From contig SLBZ01000003.1 in assembly GCA_007126095.1 (NCBI GenBank), forward strand, positions 16,345 through 80,344: a DNA stretch of 64,000 nt, in the 5' to 3' direction. Below the pieces are notes generated by a model. It worked only from the letters and a program-made list of their open reading frames with translations. It did no database searches and was not told where the DNA came from. Positions 63,822-64,000 of the stretch are shown here, in pieces. The position numbers and the translations under genes are program-made. How positions within the stretch are numbered: the stretch's first letter is position 1; the number at the start of each line of letters is the position of its first letter. Source of the stretch: Aquisalimonas sp. (GTDB lineage Bacteria; Pseudomonadota; Gammaproteobacteria; Nitrococcales; Aquisalimonadaceae).

Positions 63822-64000
63822 GGCGGGGCCCCCGTGATCGCCGGGCGCTGTCCGGACGCACTTGGCCTGGATTGCACCCACAGGTCCGCGTCAAGTCGCG
63901 GATTCGTCACAGGGGAGTATAGGACACGGATGGATTGCGACTCGGTGAAGTCCCGATAGAGAGGTTCCGCAGAGGTAGATGGCGCGCCCGGCAGGATTAC

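Overview
The window is about 64 kb of GC-rich, densely coded chromosome, with most gaps under 150 bp and many ATGA start/stop overlaps. The run polA - engB - cytochrome c4 - dsbA - EEP-family hydrolase matches an arrangement known from Pseudomonas. Together with System II cytochrome c maturation, UbiG, a Pseudomonas-like cobG+cbiD cobalamin set and a DUF3581 gene, it points to a respiring gammaproteobacterium. Many proteins are visibly acidic, which would suit a halophile such as a member of the Ectothiorhodospiraceae; that placement is inference. I see no tRNA, rRNA, CRISPR, integrase or transposase gene.

Layout. 1-4.8 kb: 3' part of oxyR, uvrD, a LOG-family hydrolase and an outer-membrane barrel protein. 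4.8-14.1 kb: polA, a structured intergenic region, engB, then cytochrome c4, ResB, CcsB, DsbA and an EEP hydrolase (DNA replication beside periplasmic cytochrome c and disulfide chemistry). 14.1-27.3 kb: an unusual island with four ATP-grasp proteins (one fused to alpha-E), a separate alpha-E protein, a transglutaminase-like protease, a GNAT acetyltransferase, an M20 peptidase and a CocE/NonD S15-type hydrolase. Five minus-strand genes (27347 to 20422) form one tight operon. 27.5-33.5 kb: an acyl-CoA catabolic cluster (ligase, two-subunit acyl-CoA dehydrogenase, dienoyl-CoA isomerase-like crotonase, enol-lactonase-like hydrolase). 33.6-37.5 kb: TSUP permease, MFS transporter, small exported protein, SDR and ubiG. 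37.6-47.7 kb: a cobalamin riboswitch and cbiD, an embedded ABC-2 transporter, cobG-H-I-J, cobK on the opposite strand, cobL-E-M. 47.9-51.2 kb: moaA, malonyl-CoA decarboxylase, DUF3581. 51.2-53.3 kb: a metal module with a Zur-box-like operator, a COG0523 GTPase, a frame-disrupted mini-gene and a NiCoT-type transporter. 53.4-64 kb: YjjX-like NTPase, lipoprotein cytochrome c, PAS-GGDEF protein, D-lactate dehydrogenase-like enzyme, thioesterase, AidB-like protein, FecA-like TonB receptor and a NarX/LuxR-type two-component pair.

Functional themes. The riboswitch should make corrin-ring synthesis respond to cobalamin, and the metal module should respond to zinc limitation. The ATP-grasp island looks like a pathway that builds and trims amide or peptide bonds, but its product is unknown and it is the best candidate here for an undescribed system. 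Palindromic repeats sit at gene ends (after uvrD, after the crotonase gene, on both sides of cobK). In two places they lie between perfect 15-bp direct repeats that contain the stop codon of the neighbouring gene.
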